DNA from: Phyto melanocephala
Taxonomy: Eukaryota > Arthropoda > Insecta > Diptera > Rhinophoridae
Length of the DNA: 64,000 nucleotides
Direction of reading: 5' to 3'
Assembly: GCA_941918925.1 (NCBI GenBank)
Contig: OW799233.1
Coordinates: 122,352,333-122,416,332, forward strand
Of the stretch, positions 60,042-64,000 are shown piece by piece (positions within the stretch are counted from its first letter, which is position 1; the number at the start of each line of letters is the position of its first letter). The position numbers were made by a program, and so were the translations under genes. The notes beneath the pieces were generated by a model. The model saw only the letters and a program-made list of their open reading frames with translations. It searched no databases and had not been told where the DNA came from.

Positions 60042-60452
60042 TATGGATGCGAACTTTTTTCTAATTGTGATGCTGTGAGTAAACGTAGGCTTAATGTTGC
60101 ATATAACAATATTGCCAGATATATCTTTGGGAAAAAAAGAAATTGCAGCATTTCACGATATGCAGTACAAATTTACAGTATGACATTTGGAAACTCATTA
60201 AAATGCCGAACACTTTTGATGCTGCATAATTTAATATATACAAAACAACCTGAATACCTTTATCAAAGGATTTCATTCTCGAGGTCAAGCAGAGGCAACA
60301 TAGTAAATAACTTCAGATATGATAAGGCAATTTCTGAGCGGCATTTCTTTGTAAATTCAATACGTTTTTGGAACCAACTTCCCCATCAAATTCAAAATAT
60401 AAGCAATGCAAGACAGTTTAAATCTGCCATTTTTACGATTTATAATAATTAA
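60042..60452 (+). pseudogene. Non-LTR retrotransposon reverse transcriptase, C-terminal part
   Basis: Continuation of the RT gene beyond the TA-MITE. The codons across the gap read LMY then GCELFSNCDAVSKRRLNVAY, NNIARYIFGKKRNCS, SLKCRTLLMLHNLIY, and a tail RFWNQLPHQIQNISNARQFK ending at a TAA after YNN. The W-N-x-L-P block and the final F-K are typical ends of these proteins. About 135 open codons. A HINE-A follows 30 bp after the stop. Confidence 0.9.
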
Positions 60453-60481
60453 AATTTTTTTATGGATGTTTTGTTCCCTCC

Positions 60482-62559
60482 TTTTTATACCCGCCACCAA
60501 AAAAATGGTGGGGGTATATTCATTTTGTCATTCCGTTTGTAACACATCGAAATATCCATTTTATACCCCATAAAGTATATATATTCTGAATCGGGGTTTG
60601 ATTTGATGACGATCTAGCTATGTCCGTCCGTCTGTCCGTCTATTGAAAGCACGATAGAGGTCGCACCGAAAAAGCTAGAGGGCTCAAATTTTGCCAGAAT
60701 CTTTCTTATAGACAAGGTTTGTTTGTTATTGAAAATGGGCTAAATCGGAATATTAGGAAGAGAGTTATAGCTCGAAAAGCAAGAGTAGGTGGAAAAAACC
60801 GTGTCCTTCGAACATCGAATAAAATGGAATTGTGTCCAAACGCCTTAACGTAGACTCATGAAACTTCGAATATATATTTCCTGGGTAAAGACAATCAGTC
60901 AGTCAGACAGTCTAAATTTTTGCATTAGGAGACGAGTTATCGATCAAAATGTACGAAAATTTATACCGCACAGTGTATTTTTCGGTATATTTAAAAACAA
61001 AAACGTCATAAAAGCAACAAAATTGGATGTACGACTCTAAAATTTTGCACACTTCGCTTTTTGGTTAGACGCTTTTTTGCAACGGAAAATCAATGTGCCA
61101 CGCCCACTTTTACGCCCACCTCCCATATAACGTTTTACTCAAAATTCATATAATTTCTCTATTAATAAAGATTTTGGAATTACAAAGGGCTATATTGAAA
61201 CACCTAAGTTGTACTCATTCGCAAAAACAACTTTGACACGCCTACTATAACGCCCACTTTTCACGTTATCTACCGTTAATGAAATAAAAAAGCTTATAAA
61301 ACCGGCAAAATTAAAGGTATGATGATAAAATTTGCTACATATATCAACCTAGGCATTGTCATTACTGCGCCAGAAAATCAATGTGCCACGCCCACTTTTA
61401 CGCCCACCTCCCATATAACGATTTACCCAAAATTCATATAATTTCTCTATTAATATAGATTTTGGAATAATAAAGGGCTATATTGAAACACATAAGTTGT
61501 ACTCATTCGCAAAAACAACTTTGACACGCCTACTATAACGCCCACTTTTCACGTTATCTACCGTTGATGATATTTAAAAGCTCATAAAACCGCCAAAATT
61601 AGAGGTATGATAATCAAATTTTCTACGTATATCCCCCTAGGCAATGTCATTACTGTGCCAGAAAATTAAGGTACCATGCCCACTTTTACGCTTACCTTTC
61701 ATATAACGTTTTACCTAAAATTCATATAATTTCTCTATTGACAAAGTTTTTGGGAAAATAAAGTACTATATTGAAATATCTAAGTTGTATTTATTAGCAG
61801 AAACTTTATTGACACGCCTACTTTAACGTCCATTTTCATTGAAAGACTACATTTACAAAAGCATTTTAGTAGCATATCGAAGTTATAAAGGGTGGTTAAA
61901 TTTTAAAGACCGATGTTGAATTTAAATAAAACACAAATTATTTAGGATATTATTATTATTTCTTTTTGTAATTATAATATTTGTATGGTTCAATTATTTA
62001 TTTAACAAAATATCGGCAAAATGGCCCCCCATCCTTAGCGCCACTCTTCTATCTGATGGTCCAAATTTTCAATGACAATGTTGATGCTCAATTGTTGGGC
62101 ATGATGATGAGTCGAGGTTGACTGCTCTTTTGCCACACTATCGCAAAAACCAGCAGTTGTTACCATTCAACAAACTAAGAAGGCATTCACAGATTTTCTA
62201 AAATTTTATACAGACCTGTTTTGCAGAAATTTAAATATTTTTACAATTCTGCCGATTGTCGACCAATTTGAACGATTATGTTGATCAAAAGAATTACGAA
62301 GTGCACAAAATGCATTTTGATTTGAACGCCCATTTTTATAAAAAACCTGAATAACTTTAAAGCGTTGCTCATTTGCGTATCTTTCCACGGATCAAATTGA
62401 GTAAGTTTACGATTGAGAAATGTCAAGTGAAATGCAGAAAACAAATTTAAAGACTAGGTGTAATTCACCTTCAACATGGGCCCTTAAAATTTAACCACCC
62501 TCTACAAAGAAAGTGATACATATTTTATTATAAAGAGATTATTCCATAATGATTAAATA
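60482..62559 (+). mobile_element. HINE-A copy, right terminus lost, three tandem units
   Basis: Left end TTTTTATACCCGCCACCAAA; (GTCC/GTCT)n at 60,623-60,640; boxes at 61,097, 61,384 and 61,672; MLE-1 MITE at 61,888-62,502. After GATTATTCCATAATGATTAA the sequence departs from the family, so the hairpin end is missing. Confidence 0.85.
61888..62502 (+). mobile_element. MLE-1 MITE inside HINE-A, best-preserved N-terminus
   Basis: TIRs AAGGGTGGTTAAATTTTAAAG and, inverted, CCCTTAAAATTTAACCACCC. On the minus strand 62,388-62,206 reads YANEQRFKVIQVFYKNGRSN then QNAFCALRNSFDQHNRSN and STIGRIVKIFKFLQNRSV. This is the first helix-turn-helix of a mariner-like transposase, open for 60 codons. Confidence 0.82.
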
Positions 62560-62718
62560 AATAAATAAAATAAATAGTACAAGTTGTTTCAAATCACTTA
62601 TGAGTATACCGATAAAGAGTGTTCATTATGAAATCGTAGCTTGTTTCGAAAACGCATTCCACACGGCATATATTGAAATAGGTTTTCAGTATTCTTAATT
62701 GATTACACTTTAATTTAA

Positions 62719-63620
62719 ACAAGTAAGAGTGCTATATTCGGCCGTGCCGAATCTTATATACCCTTCACAACGTGTAGTCATGCAATAACAGTAGTTTGTG
62801 TCACCATTCATCCCATATGAAATACGTACATACATATAAAAACATACATATATAAAAACATCCCATTGTAAAATTATAAATTCACGTATGTATGTTAAAA
62901 AAACAAAAAAAAAAAAAATAAAAAAAAAAAAAATTTTAAAAAAAATTTAAAAAAAAAATTTTAAAAAAAAATTTAAAAAAAATTTTTTTTTTAAAAATTA
63001 TTATATATATAATATATATAAAACAAAAAAAAAATAAAAAAAAAATTGAAAAAAAAAAATCAAAAAAAAATTTAAAAAAAAAATAATAAAAATATAAATA
63101 ATATATTAAATAAAAAATAAAAAAAAATAAAAAAAAAATTTAAAAAAAAATTTTTAAAAAAATTGAAAAAAAAATTTTTTTGGCTCAGCTGGGATTCGAT
63201 GCCACGTTTTCTCTAACCAGTATACAAGTTTGTATGTATGTATGTTGTTGTTGTAATGTTGTTTTTGTGAAAAAAAAACCGAGGTGGTCGTGGGTTTTTG
63301 CTCATATCTCAGTTGTTTATATACCGATGTTTCTGATTTTCAATACCCATCTACTCCCGAATATTTCTGATATTTTAATACATCACCCGAGTCCATGCGA
63401 TGTCGGGGGGCTTCAAAAAGTTGATTTCAACATACACACGGACAGACGGTCAGACGGACAGACGGACAGACGGACAGACTGACAGGGCTTAATCGACTTC
63501 CCTATTCATAAGCTTTCAGAAAATATATACTTTATGGGGTCGGAAATCAAAATTGTAGAAATTTCACACGGAATGACAAACCTATATATACCCTTTTTCA
63601 CTGTGTGAAGGGTATAAAAA
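62719..63620 (-). mobile_element. HINE-B copy, full length
   Basis: Right terminus (left side) ACAAGTAAGAGTGCTAT, perfect hairpin ATTCGGC-CGT-GCCGAAT, TTATATACCCTTCAC; A-homopolymer tract 62,895-63,178; tRNA-like box 63,182-63,207; (GTCY)n (inverted) 63,440-63,483; left terminus CTGTGTGAAGGGTATAAAAA. Confidence 0.88.
63182..63207 (+). other. tRNA-like A/B-box pair in HINE-B
   Basis: GGCTCAGCTGG fits the A box of RNA polymerase III promoters and GGGATTCGATGCC resembles the B box. The two overlap or touch with no anticodon arm between, so it is not a tRNA gene. Present in all four HINE-B copies (2,643, 6,509, 25,203 and here). Confidence 0.45.
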
Positions 63621-64000
63621 TATTTAACGAAGTTTAATAATAGAAAAATTAACTTAAGCCAGAACTAAAATGATTTATGATTATTTTAACAACAAAAATT
63701 TTGAATAAATATTAATTTAGAATTATAGAAACGTTTTTGCAAAAAAGAATACCTGATTAAAACCCAAGTTTCCTTCTTGATTTTGCCTAAAAGTTTTCTT
63801 ATTAAACTAATAAGACTTCCTTCTTGAACAAAAAAACCATAGAGATATATTATTAAGTTTCTTATATTTAATAAGCTATTTATTAGACATCGTTATTTCT
63901 ATGAACACTTGGCGCCACAGGTGAGGGGCATAAAAAAGAAACTTATCCCAAAAGTTTGTGATATGTCGATTATAAATTTGTTTGCCACAGATCTCGTTAT
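63621..64000. other. AT-rich DNA, nothing recognised
   Basis: No coding or repeat signal seen up to the window edge. Confidence 0.45.

Overview
The window looks like a piece of a dipteran nuclear genome, probably a higher (calyptrate-type) fly. It is strongly AT-rich, has GT/AG introns of 10 to more than 20 kb, and is crowded with fly-type rolling-circle elements, mariner relatives, MITEs and LINE debris. The fly assignment is an inference from the encoded transporter and the repeat architecture; the species cannot be fixed by eye.

Only one host protein-coding gene is supported: an SLC9B (NHA-type) cation/proton antiporter on the minus strand. Five consecutive coding exons are visible (48108-47933, 47860-47754, 34583-34395, 23419-23276, 23062-22961; 718 nt, about 239 codons). 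They join in frame without gaps, with consensus splice sites. The N-terminal exons lie beyond the right edge. The C-terminal exon(s), following the ...PKATVQ block, lie in or beyond the >22.9 kb at the left, where I could not find them. Nearly everything else is intron of this gene filled with transposons.

From left to right: a decayed LINE RNase H tail (1.2-1.7 kb); HINE-B copies (2.2-3.0, 6.1-6.9 kb); a broken mariner-like transposase (3.7-4.6 kb); a HINE-A copy (10.7-13.4 kb); two copies of a GGTCCGCCA-ended mariner-like element (16.0 and 18.7-21.1 kb), the second split by a HINE-A; a HINE-A stub split by a hAT-like MITE (16.9-17.8 kb); antiporter exons at 23 kb; HINE-B (24.8-25.6 kb); Helitron-like repeats (27.2, 34.9, 38.5, 45.2 and 46.8 kb); a true mariner pseudogene (28.3-29.3 kb); a TA-flanked MITE (29.8-30.6 kb); exon at 34.5 kb; foldback MITEs and TE protein debris (35.5-36.4 kb); RT debris (39.8-40.3 kb); HINE-A copies at 42.3, 43.8 and 48.4 kb; exons at 47.8-48.1 kb; another mariner-like pseudogene (49.5-50.4 kb). 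The right end (53.2-63.6 kb) is a deeply nested transposon pile.

HINE-A, -B and -C are working names for non-autonomous elements with one architecture: a TTTATACCC-type left end, a (GTCY)n microsatellite, and a right end with an ATTCGGC/GCCGAAT hairpin just before ACTTGT. This is the layout of the Drosophila DINE-1/INE-1 (Helentron-associated) elements. Two HINE-A copies sit inside elements whose uninterrupted versions are also in the window, so the termini can be read directly. The most interesting observation is the stacking: a mariner deletion derivative was captured by HINE-A and amplified with it; HINE-A jumped into a TA-MITE; and that MITE sits inside a LINE reverse transcriptase gene.
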